Part shown: positions 5,555-5,588 of the stretch, piece after piece | Layout of the letters: each line of letters starts with the position of its first letter | Position numbering within the stretch: the stretch's first letter is position 1 | Assembly (NCBI GenBank): GCA_039812545.1 | Contig: JBDIAR010000201.1 | Coordinates: 1 to 5,588, forward strand | Reading direction: 5' to 3' | Length of the DNA stretch: 5,588 nucleotides | DNA from: JBDIAR01 sp039812545 | GTDB taxonomy: Bacteria; Actinomycetota; Actinomycetes; Actinomycetales; Dermatophilaceae | Position numbers and translations under genes: made by a program | The notes under the pieces: model-generated | The model's database searches: none | Seen by the model: the letters and a program-made list of their open reading frames with translations, nothing else | What the model was told of the DNA's origin: nothing

Positions 5555-5588
5555 GCGGGCGCGACGGCGACCGACTCGGCGGGCGCCT

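Noticed and set aside
5555..5586. Direct repeat GCGGGCGC (5555-5562 and 5579-5586)
   Set aside because: It is short, fully GC and in GC-rich DNA at the window edge, so it is likely chance.
1..5588. CRISPR arrays, tRNA/rRNA genes, insertion sequences, attachment sites
   Set aside because: I looked for regular repeats, transposase or integrase motifs and RNA-gene signatures on both strands and saw none.

Overview
The window is high-GC DNA with strongly G/C-ending codons and frequent GTG starts, typical of an actinomycete (Actinomycetota). The genus cannot be set from the sequence. It holds four complete genes with recognisable families, one further complete gene of a looser family (an NAD kinase homologue is counted among these five), and the first 18 codons of a gene running off the left edge.

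Left part (1-1843): a divergent pair. A minus-strand gene begins at 54 and leaves the window. A PucR-family transcriptional regulator reads rightwards, most likely from GTG 212. The gap between them carries a perfect 7-3-7 inverted repeat just upstream of the PucR start, a plausible operator.

Middle part (1872-4548): an NAD-themed cassette. On the minus strand an SPFH (band 7) protein without a membrane anchor is followed, with a 4-nt ATGA overlap, by a divergent NAD kinase homologue. On the plus strand, divergent from these, lies an NrtR-type regulator with an intact Nudix box fused to a C-terminal winged helix. The 92-bp gap between the divergent starts contains two related 21-bp near-palindromes (half-site GACGATAA), 33 bp centre to centre. 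They cover the -10 and the -35, respectively, of a good predicted promoter for the SPFH operon. The simplest reading is that the regulator binds both boxes, represses the SPFH/NAD-kinase-like operon, probably controls itself, and responds to an ADP-ribose-like nucleotide. No canonical NAD biosynthesis gene is present here. Third-position GC in the cassette (about 67-80% in hand-counted samples) is below that of the flanking genes (about 90%), which hints at separate ancestry.

Right part (4643-5554): an ArsM-type arsenite S-adenosylmethionine methyltransferase with the conserved three-cysteine set, without other ars genes in view. The most interesting candidate system is the SPFH / NAD-kinase-like / NrtR module with its paired operators.
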